From CAZVYJ01 sp964631565 (GTDB lineage: Bacteria; Planctomycetota; Phycisphaerae; SM23-33), in the NCBI GenBank assembly GCA_964631565.1, contig CAZVYJ010000016.1, positions 1 to 60,398 on the forward strand: a stretch of 60,398 bases of DNA. Reading direction: 5' to 3'. A program made the translations under genes and the position numbers. Below are positions 50,005 through 57,971 of the stretch, in pieces. The notes under the pieces are model-generated. The model was not told where the DNA came from. It did no database searches and saw only the letters and a program-made list of their open reading frames with translations. Numbering within the stretch: the first letter of the stretch is position 1; each line of letters opens with the position of its first letter.

Positions 50005-50685
50005 ATGAATGCGGAAACAGTATCTCGTGTCGGCAGCGGAATAGCCTTGCCGATGGCTCTGCTGCTCGTAATCTTTTTCTTCCTGCCGTGGCTGAATGTC
50101 AATTGCAGCATGATGTCGTTCGCAGAGGCATCCGGCTGGCAGCTTACCGTAGGTGATCTCAGTCCGACAGGCATGGTGAAGGAAGACATGGAGAAGAAAG
50201 GCGAGAAGGAAAAAGACGAAGACATGCCCGACGCCCGGCCGTGGTTCATCCTGGGCCTCCTGGCGCCGGCGGTAATGCTTGTTGTTGCAGCCCTCGGCGT
50301 CGCGGGCAGGATCAATTTCCGCAATTGCGGCTTTCTGCTTATAGCGCTGGCCGTCATCGGCATACTCGTGATTATTCTGGCGGCCAATGTCGAGTACAGT
50401 GAACTGCCGCAAAAAATGAAGAGCGCCAGTCAACCAAGTTCGACGAACAATACCAGTATTAAGATTGGACCGTCGAATGATGATATGGCGAAAATGGCTG
50501 CAACTCAGATTAACACCAGTTGCACCGGCATTCTCTGGTGGTCTCTGGCCTTCTACGTGATGCTCGTGGTTTGCGGCGGAGTCGTGCTGATGTCGCCTTT
50601 GCTCGCCCATGCCATTGCAGCCGTGATTCGGGCGAATGCCGCCGCGCCAGGCTCGCCGCCTTCAGCCGGTCCGCCGGTTGCTTAA
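50005..50685 (+). CDS. Multi-pass membrane protein (tandem paralogue 2)
   Basis: 226 aa. About four helices in the same order as its neighbour: GIALPMALLLVIFFFLPWL, FILGLLAPAVMLVVAALGVAG, GFLLIALAVIGILVIILAA and WWSLAFYVMLVVCGGVVLM. Both have a charged hydrophilic loop after helix one ending in ARPWFIL and a low-complexity C-terminus. The sequence identity is moderate, so the duplication is not recent. Function unknown. GGGAGTCAG precedes the ATG. Confidence 0.72.
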   Translation: MNAETVSRVGSGIALPMALLLVIFFFLPWLNVNCSMMSFAEASGWQLTVGDLSPTGMVKEDMEKKGEKEKDEDMPDARPWFILGLLAPAVMLVVAALGVAGRINFRNCGFLLIALAVIGILVIILAANVEYSELPQKMKSASQPSSTNNTSIKIGPSNDDMAKMAATQINTSCTGILWWSLAFYVMLVVCGGVVLMSPLLAHAIAAVIRANAAAPGSPPSAGPPVA

Positions 50686-50832
50686 AAGGCGATATCGGCT
50701 GTTCATCGCTGAATTAGCCTGTCGAACCCCTGATGTTATTCGTTTTTCTCCCGGAACAATCCGGTTGAGAAACCGGTCTTTCCTGACGGGCGGGCTTTTG
50801 GCGGAGGGGTCGCCGGTATAGAATTGCAGTAT

Positions 50833-51963
50833 ATGGCGAATGTGGACGAAAAAATCATGAAGCAGGCGATAGCCCTGGCCGCCCGCGGCCTCGGCTGCGT
50901 CGAACCAAACCCGATGGTCGCGGCGATTATTGTTCGCGACGGACGCGAACTCGCACGGGGATGGCACGGATCGTTCGGCGGCCCGCACGCGGAGATAGAA
51001 GCGTTGCAGGCTGCCTCTGCGGCCGGGGCGGACGTCCGCGGCGCGACGATGTACGTTACGCTCGAGCCGTGCTGCCACCAGGGCAAAACGCCGCCCTGCA
51101 CCGACGCGCTGATTGCCGCCGGCATCTCGCGCGTGGTGACGGCCATGCTCGACCCCGACGAGCAAGTCGCCGGCGGGGGCGTTAAACAACTGCAGGCCGC
51201 CGGCATCGAAGTTTCGGTCGGCTGCATGGAGGCCGAGGCCCGCAAACTGCTCAGGGCCTACATAAAGCTCCGCACGAAGAAGCGGCCGTGGGTCATATGC
51301 AAGTGGGCGCAGACCGCCGACGGCTATCTCGCCCTGCCGCCGGGCGAAGGCAAGTGGGTTACCGGCGAGTTGTCGCTGCGGCAGGTGCATGAAATCCGCA
51401 GTTATTGCGACGGCATATGCGTCGGCATCGACACCGTGCTGGCCGACGACCCGCTGCTGACCAATCGCAGCGGCCACGGCAAACAGCCGGCAAGGGTCGT
51501 GCTGGATTCGCGGCTGCGAATTCCGCAGGACTGCCAGCTCGTCAAGACGGCCGACCGGTCGCCGCTTATCGTGGTCACCACGCCGGCGGCGATTAAGGCG
51601 AACGGCGTGCATGCCGGAAAGCTGAAGGAAAAAGGCGTCGAACTGCTTGCGATGGCCGAGACGCCCCTTAGGGGCGGCGTGGATATCGGCGCGGTCCTGG
51701 ACGAATTCGGCCGGCGGCAGTGGACGTACCTGCTTGTCGAGGGCGGCTCGGCGGTGCTGAACAGCTTTGTCACCACAGCCAATCCGCTTGCCGATGAACT
51801 GGTGGTGTTCAGATCGCCCCGAATGCTCGGCAGCACCGTCGCCGCCGCCAAAAACCTTCCGAAATTCGACGTCACCGAGGTGATGCAGCGATACAATCTC
51901 ACCGCAGTGGAAAAAAAGGAATTCGGCGCCGACGAAATGCTCAGATTCCTGCTAAGCCGCTAG
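50833..51963 (+). CDS. ribD: Bifunctional pyrimidine deaminase/reductase RibD
   Basis: 376 aa. It carries out the second and third steps of riboflavin synthesis. The N-terminal deaminase has GCVEPNPMVAAIIV, the zinc site HAEIEAL and LEPCCHQGKTPPCTDAL. The C-terminal reductase (about 150-376) has ICKWAQTADGYLAL, ITGE-like VTGELSLRQVHEIRS, GIDTVLADDPLLTNR and LVEGGSAVLNSF. The ATG at 50833 is the likely start, without a strong ribosome site. Its stop codon lies inside a perfect palindrome (51951-51972). No other rib gene is in view, and no FMN riboswitch is apparent upstream. Confidence 0.93.
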   Translation: MANVDEKIMKQAIALAARGLGCVEPNPMVAAIIVRDGRELARGWHGSFGGPHAEIEALQAASAAGADVRGATMYVTLEPCCHQGKTPPCTDALIAAGISRVVTAMLDPDEQVAGGGVKQLQAAGIEVSVGCMEAEARKLLRAYIKLRTKKRPWVICKWAQTADGYLALPPGEGKWVTGELSLRQVHEIRSYCDGICVGIDTVLADDPLLTNRSGHGKQPARVVLDSRLRIPQDCQLVKTADRSPLIVVTTPAAIKANGVHAGKLKEKGVELLAMAETPLRGGVDIGAVLDEFGRRQWTYLLVEGGSAVLNSFVTTANPLADELVVFRSPRMLGSTVAAAKNLPKFDVTEVMQRYNLTAVEKKEFGADEMLRFLLSR

Positions 51964-51972
51964 CGGCTTAGC
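51951..51972. terminator. Perfect 22-base palindrome over the ribD stop
   Basis: GCTAAGCCGC TAGCGGCTTAGC is a perfect palindrome that includes the ribD TAG stop, and AATTTTG follows. It could end transcription of ribD and, from the other side, of the minus-strand operon ending at 52001. Confidence 0.55.
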
Positions 51973-52000
51973 AATTTTGCGCGTTTATGAATACGATGAC

Positions 52001-52567
52001 TTAATTCCGGTCGTTCAGGGAAGAAGCATCTTCAGGCCCGCCGGCCGGAGCGGCTTCGGTTTTCGCCGGAGCGTCGGCGGGGAGCTTGCCGGCTTTTATG
52101 AGTTCGGCCTTGCGCTGAAGCAGTATCTTCGCACGTTCATCGGGCGAAAGCTTCTGGAGGTTTTCCCGCTCCTGCGGCGTGAGGCTGGCGACTACCACCT
52201 TAAGCCATTTTTCCCGCTGGCGGTATGCCTCCTGTCTTTCGAGCGACATATTCAGCAGGCGGTCATGATACCTGATGATTTTTTCGATATCTTCGCTCGA
52301 GCTTTGTGCGATGAACCGCAGAACCTGGTTGCGGCACCTGTCTCGCTCTTCCGGAGAGAGTTTTTCCCACTCGGCCCGGTTGTGGCTGATGTTGCCGGCC
52401 AGCTTGCCGCTGTTGACGGCTTCGAGATTGTGCTTGAGCAGCAATTGTCTTGCGAGGCTGCCCATGGGCGGCTTGCGGAGCGTCTCTTCGCCCTCGGCTG
52501 TCGCCGCCGACACGAAGGAGGCGACGATTATTGCAGCTGTCAGAATGTTACGCACCAGGCCTCGCAT
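52001..52567 (-). CDS. Small secreted protein of an ECF-sigma operon
   Basis: 188 aa with a signal peptide (TAAIIVASFVSAATA). A helical chain with two LSPEER-type motifs (EKLSPEERDRC; LQKLSPDERAKI), a pattern seen in DUF3106-like and CpxP/Spy-like periplasmic proteins that bind metals or misfolded proteins. It sits 10 bases after an anti-sigma gene, the third gene of a likely stress-response unit. The call is by pattern and position; no catalytic site is seen. Confidence 0.65.
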   Translation of the reverse strand: MRGLVRNILTAAIIVASFVSAATAEGEETLRKPPMGSLARQLLLKHNLEAVNSGKLAGNISHNRAEWEKLSPEERDRCRNQVLRFIAQSSSEDIEKIIRYHDRLLNMSLERQEAYRQREKWLKVVVASLTPQERENLQKLSPDERAKILLQRKAELIKAGKLPADAPAKTEAAPAGGPEDASSLNDRN

Positions 52568-52577
52568 TTCAGAATAC

Positions 52578-53111
52578 CTATATCCGCGACTGTTTCTCCA
52601 GCCGCTCTATCGCTTCAAGTGTTTCAAAATCCGTCAATACGTCGTAATCGCGGAAGAACTCGAGGTTCTCCACCGCTATCTTGTCTACCTCTTCATCGCT
52701 CATTTTCGCCGTTACATTGTTCGCGGCGGTGTTGGTGTTGCTGGCCATGTCGTTTTTCGACTGAGGCTGGCTGCGATTGCTGCTGAGCATCACGACGATG
52801 AATATGGCGGCTGCCGCGGCTACGGCGGCTATCGAGCCGGCGATGCGGGTGAACCTGATCACCCGCTGTTTTTTGATTGTTGCATTCCGCTTTACGGCTG
52901 CGGCGATTCGGCTGGGCAGAAGGGCCGGCATCTCCGGGACCGTCCAGTCGCCAAGGGCGCCGTCCAGCGCCTTCAGCTCAGCATAAGCCGCCTGCCAGGA
53001 AGAGTCTTCCTGCAGCAGCTTTTCGACCTCAGCCTTCCGGGCCGGCTCAAGTTCGCCGTCCAGGTAGGCTGACAGGTCTTCGAAATCGTATTGTCCGCGT
53101 AAATTGCTCAT
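52578..53111 (-). CDS. Anti-sigma factor with one membrane helix
   Basis: 177 aa. The N-terminal DLSAYLDGELEPARKAEVEKLL matches the anti-sigma (zf-HC2-like) helix, but the HxxxCxxC zinc motif is absent. A membrane helix lies at about 90-110 (IAGSIAAVAAAAAIFIVVML). The C-terminal tail is periplasmic and acidic. The gene follows an ECF sigma-factor gene, so it most likely holds that sigma factor at the membrane until a signal releases it. Confidence 0.8.
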   Translation of the reverse strand: MSNLRGQYDFEDLSAYLDGELEPARKAEVEKLLQEDSSWQAAYAELKALDGALGDWTVPEMPALLPSRIAAAVKRNATIKKQRVIRFTRIAGSIAAVAAAAAIFIVVMLSSNRSQPQSKNDMASNTNTAANNVTAKMSDEEVDKIAVENLEFFRDYDVLTDFETLEAIERLEKQSRI

Positions 53112-53339
53112 TTTTCTTATAAACCGGCCGGTAGGGTTAATTCCCTACTCTTAAAACCGGGCCACAAAACCCGCGTACATCTGCTTCAAATTTTCAGGCA
53201 GTTTCTGAAACCGAAATGGCGATTCTTCTCTACCCGCAGTGCCTTGATACAACATGTTAAACATGTGCTTTGGGGTAAGGATTCGCTCAATTATCATTTT
53301 TTTCGTCATTTTTCTTTCTTTTTTCACTTTTCCCGCGTG

Positions 53340-53894
53340 TTATTCCGGGCGCAGATAGTTCTCGAGCGACTGGCGGAGGTTTTCCCTCGCCCGGCTGAGC
53401 AGACTTTTGACCGCCATGGTCGAACACTCAAGTATTTCGGCTATTTCATCGTAACTCTTGTCTTCGTACTTATTAAGAATTATCGCCAGTTTCTGGTTTT
53501 CCGGCAGTTTATTTACGGCTTCGGCGACTTTTGTCTGCAGTTCGTCGGCCCTCAGGCTGTCATCGGGCGGCGGGCCGCTGTCGTCCGGAACATTGCTGTA
53601 AAAAGCTTCATCGTCGCCTTCGGCGCCGTGTATCTGGCGGAAGTGAGTCTTCCGCTTCGACCGCAGGGCGTTGAAGCACAGGTTCGCCACGATGCGGTAC
53701 AGGTACGTGCTGAACTTGGCCGTCGGAATGTATCGCGGGGCCGTCCGGTACAGACGAAGGAAGACCTCCTGCGTTATGTCTTCAACCTCAGTCGGCGAGC
53801 CGAGAAAACGGTAAACCAGCGCATGAACCTTGCGGATATTGTTGGCTATCAGTTCGTCGAACGCCGTTTCGTCGCCGTCCCGGAAGCGGAGCAT
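53340..53894 (-). CDS. ECF RNA polymerase sigma factor
   Basis: 184 aa. Region 2 has DEAFDELIANN and VEDITQEVFLRLYRTA; region 4 has LPENQKLAIILNKYEDKSYDEIAEILECSTMAVKSLLSRARENLR. It directs RNA polymerase to its own regulon, presumably envelope stress genes. The only ATG (53894) falls just inside region 2's first helix; upstream codons stay open and read NKDKDVAL, which fits the family, so the true start may be an unusual codon (ATT at 54002, ATC or ATA) farther up. It leads the anti-sigma and secreted-protein genes, after a 228-base gap. Confidence 0.9.
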   Translation of the reverse strand: MLRFRDGDETAFDELIANNIRKVHALVYRFLGSPTEVEDITQEVFLRLYRTAPRYIPTAKFSTYLYRIVANLCFNALRSKRKTHFRQIHGAEGDDEAFYSNVPDDSGPPPDDSLRADELQTKVAEAVNKLPENQKLAIILNKYEDKSYDEIAEILECSTMAVKSLLSRARENLRQSLENYLRPE

Positions 53895-54012
53895 GAGCGC
53901 GACGTCTTTGTCCTTGTTGATCCAGATGCTCTCCTGCCGGTTTACAGGCCTTTCCGGGGGCTTCGGATTGTTCGGTTCGGCGGCTATGGCGTAGTCCTTA
54001 ATTCTTTTTCTC

Positions 54013-54068
54013 GTAGTACAGGCGTCTCGCCTGTGTTTTCTTTTGTGGCGAAGCCGTCTAGGCTGTGA
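54013..54068. repeat. ACAGGCGTCTCGCCTGT repeat (copy 2)
   Basis: Composite of two small hairpins: ACAGGCGTCTCGCCTGT, then TTTTGTGGCGAAGCCGTCTAGGCTGTG. The first half matches 58818-58833 exactly. It lies between the ECF sigma gene and rlmN. Confidence 0.7.
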
Positions 54069-54092
54069 TTATTTCTTAACCTATTATCAGAA

Positions 54093-54180
54093 TGAACCAC
54101 AGAGGTCACAAAGGGCACGAAGTAAAAATACAACAATCTTCAAATACTGTGTTTTTTGTCCCTTGTGTTCTCCGTGGTTC
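54093..54180. repeat. ACCACAGAG long inverted repeat (copy 3)
   Basis: GAACCACAGAGGTCACAAAGGG at the left, CCCTTGTGTTCTCCGTGGTTC at the right. The shared flank GGGCTGTTTCTTTTT follows. It is near the start of the sigma-factor gene, on the side of rlmN's stop. Confidence 0.8.
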
Positions 54181-54194
54181 GGGCTGTTTCTTTT

Positions 54195-55238
54195 TTAAGT
54201 ACTCCTGGACTGTTGCGCAGTGTTGTGTTCATTTACCCGGCGTCTGAGCTGGCCGCAGGCGGCCTCGGCGTCCTGTCCGCGGCTGCGACGGATGTTCGCG
54301 TTCACTCCGCTGCCGGCGAGCTTTTCCGCGAACCGCGTTACCGCAGCCTGCGACGGCGGCTTGTAGGGCAGCGTTTCGACGGAATTGTAACGGATAAGGT
54401 TTACATTGCAACGCAGGCTGCGGGCTATTTGCGCCAGCTGCTCTGCGCACTGCAGCGTATCGTTCACGCCGGCCAGCAGGGCGTATTCCAGCGTTATTTC
54501 GCGGCTGCGGGCCTCATAGAACTGCCGGGCCGCCGCGATTATCGAGTCTATCGGGTATTTGGCCGCCGCCGGCATGAGCTGCTTTCGCAGCGTGTCGTTC
54601 GTCGCGTGCAGCGAAATCGCCAGCGTAATCGGCAGGTCCTCTGCCGCCAGGCGGCGAATCTGCTTCGGCAGTCCGACGGTCGATACCGTCACTTTCCGCG
54701 CGGATATGCCGAACCGCTCCGGGTCGATAATCGCCTTCACCGCCGCCAGCGTCGCGTCGTAGTTGGCCAGCGGCTCGCCCATGCCCATGAACACGACGTT
54801 GGTTATCTTCTGCCCGCCTTCCTGCCGGAGGTGGAGCAACTGCCCGAGAATCTCGCCGGCCGACATGTTCCTTTTCAATCCGCCCATGCCGGATGCGCAG
54901 AACGTGCACCCCAGCGCGCAGCCGACCTGCGTTGACAGGCAGGCCGTCACGCGTTTTTCCGATGGGATGACCACGGTTTCCACGTGCTCGCCGTCGCGAA
55001 GCTCCAGCAGCAGCTTCAGCGTGCCGTCGCTGCTGGGCGATCGGGCGGCCACACGCGAGGTCAGAATGTCGAATATTTCCGCGACGGCGGCCGGCAGGTT
55101 GCTCATCTTCTTCGGGTCGGTTACGCCCTTGGCGTAGACCCAGTCGGCGAGCTGCCTGGCGCGATACGCCTTCTGTCCGGCGGCCTCGACGGCGCGGCGC
55201 ACTTCATCCGCAGTCATTTCGAGCAGGTGGGGTTTCAT
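54195..55238 (-). CDS. rlmN: 23S rRNA (adenine-C2)-methyltransferase RlmN
   Basis: 347 aa. A radical SAM enzyme that methylates C2 of A2503 in 23S rRNA (and A37 of some tRNAs). The radical SAM motif is CALGCTFCASG (CxxxCxxC). GMGEPLANYDATLAAVKAI, VTVSTVGLPKQI, LAISLHATND and the C-terminal AACGQL with the catalytic Cys are all present. The ATG at 55238 overlaps the stop of the next upstream gene. It ends 15 bases past copy 3 of a long repeat. Confidence 0.95.
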   Translation of the reverse strand: MKPHLLEMTADEVRRAVEAAGQKAYRARQLADWVYAKGVTDPKKMSNLPAAVAEIFDILTSRVAARSPSSDGTLKLLLELRDGEHVETVVIPSEKRVTACLSTQVGCALGCTFCASGMGGLKRNMSAGEILGQLLHLRQEGGQKITNVVFMGMGEPLANYDATLAAVKAIIDPERFGISARKVTVSTVGLPKQIRRLAAEDLPITLAISLHATNDTLRKQLMPAAAKYPIDSIIAAARQFYEARSREITLEYALLAGVNDTLQCAEQLAQIARSLRCNVNLIRYNSVETLPYKPPSQAAVTRFAEKLAGSGVNANIRRSRGQDAEAACGQLRRRVNEHNTAQQSRST

Positions 55239-55681
55239 TTGGCCTGTTTCGCCTTTTTTGTCTTTATCAGTTCATCCAGGCCGCCCAAGGCGAGAAATTT
55301 TTCGAACGCCGCCGTGTCGGCGAATATCCGGTCGCTGTAGGCCCGGATAATCCAGTTGGCCGCCAGGGGGGTTATCGTGAGCACGATTGCGCCGTTGCGG
55401 AAGGCCTCGTACATTTCGACGGCCGTCCCCATCGACGCCGACGGAACGTAGGCAACCAGCAGGTCGCAGTCGGCCGCCCGCGATATGCCGTCGGCCAGCG
55501 TCGTGCGGATTTCAGGCAGGTCGTATGTAATGCTGTTGGGGTGCTCGCTGTAATGGCAGTAGACATCCGCGCCCGGGACGTGGCGGGTTATCGCCTGCGA
55601 AATCGGCCCGCGCCAGTCCTGGCTGTGGATGGCTGCCTCGACAATCGAGCCTTGAATTATGCCTGCCAGAAAAACTTTCAT
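55235..55681 (-). CDS. Nucleoside 2-deoxyribosyltransferase-like protein
   Basis: 148 aa from the ATG at 55681 (MKVFLAGI). A Rossmann-like chain with KVFLAGIIQGSI, ADCDLLVAYVPSASMGTAVEMYEAFRNGAIVLTITPL (the SxSxGTxxE motif of this family) and a C-terminal acidic helix. These enzymes move or hydrolyse the glycosidic bond of deoxynucleosides or related nucleotides. Its stop overlaps the rlmN start. Another salvage gene, the deoxynucleoside kinase, lies elsewhere in the window. Confidence 0.75.
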   Translation of the reverse strand: MKVFLAGIIQGSIVEAAIHSQDWRGPISQAITRHVPGADVYCHYSEHPNSITYDLPEIRTTLADGISRAADCDLLVAYVPSASMGTAVEMYEAFRNGAIVLTITPLAANWIIRAYSDRIFADTAAFEKFLALGGLDELIKTKKAKQAK

Positions 55682-55708
55682 AAAGCACCTAACAAAAAGA
55701 AACAGCCA

Positions 55709-55809
55709 GAACCACAAAGGACACAGAGAGCACAGAAAATAAAGGATTCAAAGATTTTATGTGTTTACTTCGTGTCCTTCCCGAAGGGACCCGTCTGGGC
55801 TGTGGTTTA
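55709..55809. repeat. ACCACAGAG long inverted repeat (copy 4)
   Basis: GAACCACAAAGGACACAGAG at left, GGGCTGTGGTTTAT at right. The right arm is broken by CCCGAAGGGACCCG. Its AAAAGAAACAGCC (left) and ATTTTGTTATGGGTTC (right) flanks match those of copies 1-3 in reverse, so the element extends past the arms. Confidence 0.75.
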
Positions 55810-55848
55810 TTTTGTTATGGGTTCATAATCTCTTCCTCGCAGAACAGT

Positions 55849-56985
55849 TTAACAGAAATCGCCCTGCGAAGTCTCGCTTAACTGGATGTTATGAGCGGCG
55901 GCGAAATCCAGCCCCTGACGGATTACGTCATCCAGTGGCGGGTGTGTGGCGAAAAGGGCCTTTTGGAGCAGGGAAGGCCGGCCGGTTTTTTTGTTGTTGG
56001 CGGCGAGTTTTTTCATGGCCGAGATGAAGGCGGCCGGGTTCCCGGTCGCACGAAGCGCCCATGCGTTGGCCTGTGTTTCCTGCCGCCGGCTGAGGAAAAG
56101 TTCGAGTGGCTTGATGAAGAGATACCCCAAAACCGTCCACGCCAGCATAATGTATGGGATAATCACGGCCATATCGATGAATGATGTGGTATACGGCAAT
56201 CTGTGCATGTAGATTGCCGCGATTACCGCGATAACGACTGCCGCAAAAACCATGTTTATGCCGAATGACTTCAGCGTGTCTTTTTGTTTGTGATGAGCGA
56301 GTTCGTGTGCAAAAACGCACTTCAATTCGTCGTTGTTCAGCAGGTTGAGCGTCGGCTGGCTGAAATAAAATGTCGGTTTTCCGGCGGACGACCTGTATAC
56401 GACAACAGATTCATTGTTCCCGGGGGATTCAAGCAGTCTGAACTGCAGCGAGTTTATTCCGTTAGCGGCGGCGAATTCACGCAGGCTCATCAGATGTGAG
56501 TCGTCTTCGACTTCCCGAACCTGTAAACCCGCAACGGTCTTTCGTGTGCGGCGAAACATATGCCATACCCAAACGAAAAAAATCACGCTTACAGGCAGCT
56601 CCAGATACCAGCCGAGCCCCCTTATTGATGTCAGCAGTATTATCAGGGGGAAAATAGCGAATTCGGGAACCAGCACCGCCCGAAGGCATTGTTTTTTCAG
56701 TTCTCCCGGTGTAGCCGTTGTGAGATTGAATTTTCGGCGCAGTCGATAATGCCCGTAATACAGAATGAAAGCCTTGGCCACAAGGAGCAGCATGAAAAAC
56801 AAAAAGTATACGGCAATGAGGGCGATTTTGATTTGTTCCGTTTTCCACGAACTTTGAGCGATAGCAGTGACGGAAACGGCAAGGCATAACAGAAGAGAAA
56901 GCCCTGCCAGTCTGGAGATCAAGGCCCACTTGATAAGGAGGTTTGAGTATTTGTTCTCGCCCGTGTCGAAGTCATCTGAACCCAT
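55849..56985 (-). CDS. M48-family membrane metallopeptidase
   Basis: 378 aa. It has membrane helices at about 25-45, 55-80 and 115-140 and two more after the catalytic part. The zinc motif HELAHHKQKD (HExxH) and RRQETQANAWALRATGN (third ligand Glu) match the M48/HtpX/Ste24 type. It probably cleaves membrane or misfolded proteins on the cytoplasmic side of the inner membrane. The start ATG at 56985 (MGSDDFD) is fitting. Neighbour lspA is upstream on the same strand. Confidence 0.88.
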   Translation of the reverse strand: MGSDDFDTGENKYSNLLIKWALISRLAGLSLLLCLAVSVTAIAQSSWKTEQIKIALIAVYFLFFMLLLVAKAFILYYGHYRLRRKFNLTTATPGELKKQCLRAVLVPEFAIFPLIILLTSIRGLGWYLELPVSVIFFVWVWHMFRRTRKTVAGLQVREVEDDSHLMSLREFAAANGINSLQFRLLESPGNNESVVVYRSSAGKPTFYFSQPTLNLLNNDELKCVFAHELAHHKQKDTLKSFGINMVFAAVVIAVIAAIYMHRLPYTTSFIDMAVIIPYIMLAWTVLGYLFIKPLELFLSRRQETQANAWALRATGNPAAFISAMKKLAANNKKTGRPSLLQKALFATHPPLDDVIRQGLDFAAAHNIQLSETSQGDFC

Positions 56986-57287
56986 GCGGGCATTTTATCG
57001 GGCGACGGCCGGGGGTGGAAATTTGAAAAATAAAAAAGACAGTCGGCGGGAAAGCTCACCCTGCAATCCTCCACTCATCGGGTTCTTTGCTTTGAGCTTC
57101 TCGCCGAACTGTCCGTCGCTGCAGCAACTGTCCGCTGCGCTCCCGGTCATGATTTCGCTGAGAAATGATTCTACAATCATTATACAAAAATGCGGTCCGC
57201 CGGTTATAGTTCTAATATCACGGCCTGGATTTAAAGCCTTGAAGAAAAGGGCTTTATATTTTGAATAAATCCTGAAATGCTGGCGGG
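56986..57287. other. Gap between lspA and the M48 gene
   Basis: 302 bases, more AT-rich in its second half. AAAGCC...GGCTTT at about 57233-57256 gives a weak stem near the end of lspA. On the minus strand GTATAAT (about 57179-57185) could be the -10 of the M48 gene, with no good -35. No gene supported. Confidence 0.35.
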
Positions 57288-57971
57288 TCAGTTAACCGCT
57301 TTGCGTCGGTGTTTTCCGGCCGAGAATATGCTGTGGATAAACAGCAGGCCGACGCCGATTACGAGCAGCATATCGGCGACGTTGAAGACCCATTTGTAGT
57401 AGAGTTCCGAGCAGTCGATGAAGTCGCGGACGTGGTTTTCGATTGGCTGGCAGCCGGGCAGCTCGATGCTGCTGAACATCCGGTCGTAGAGGTTTCCGAC
57501 GGCGCCGGCCAGTATCATCGCCAGCGCAACATGCAGCAGCCGGGCGCGGCTGTCGGACGTGGCGAAGAAGCCCAGCACCAGGACGACCGCCAGCATCGTC
57601 GCGATGTTGACCGCGGTTCTGGCCATCGGCAGGCCGAACACGATGCCGGGGTTGGCCGACAGCGTGAACTTGACGCCCGGGCAGACCGGACGCTGAAGTG
57701 TGCTTAGCAGCGTTTTCGGCGACGGGTCGTCGTGATTTTGTGACTTGTAGGCGATTCTGTATTCTTCCAGTCTTTCAGCCAGCGAGGGGTCCGACAGGAA
57801 CGAGTCGAACACGAAATGCTTTGAGAGCAGGTCGGCGGCAGTCGCGATTGTCGCCATGAGAAGAAAAATAACGATAGCGGCTGCACTGCGCCAAGCCGGC
57901 TGGCCCCTGAGGGTCGATTGGTCGCCTGCTGGTTTTTGAGAAGAGTCCTGAGAATTTGTGCCGGCTGGCAT
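57288..57971 (-). CDS. lspA: Lipoprotein signal peptidase II
   Basis: 227 aa. It removes the signal peptide of prolipoproteins after Lgt has acted. The catalytic Asp pair is in GNLYDR and FNVADML. Four membrane helices are visible. It is longer than the usual 160-170 aa because of a roughly 35-residue hydrophilic insert between helices one and two (YRIAYKSQNHDDPSPKTLL). It starts one base after the stop of the DksA-like gene, so they are coupled. Confidence 0.92.
   Translation of the reverse strand: MPAGTNSQDSSQKPAGDQSTLRGQPAWRSAAAIVIFLLMATIATAADLLSKHFVFDSFLSDPSLAERLEEYRIAYKSQNHDDPSPKTLLSTLQRPVCPGVKFTLSANPGIVFGLPMARTAVNIATMLAVVLVLGFFATSDSRARLLHVALAMILAGAVGNLYDRMFSSIELPGCQPIENHVRDFIDCSELYYKWVFNVADMLLVIGVGLLFIHSIFSAGKHRRKAVN

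Noticed and set aside
50686..50832. An FMN riboswitch ahead of ribD
   Set aside because: The conserved blocks are not present.
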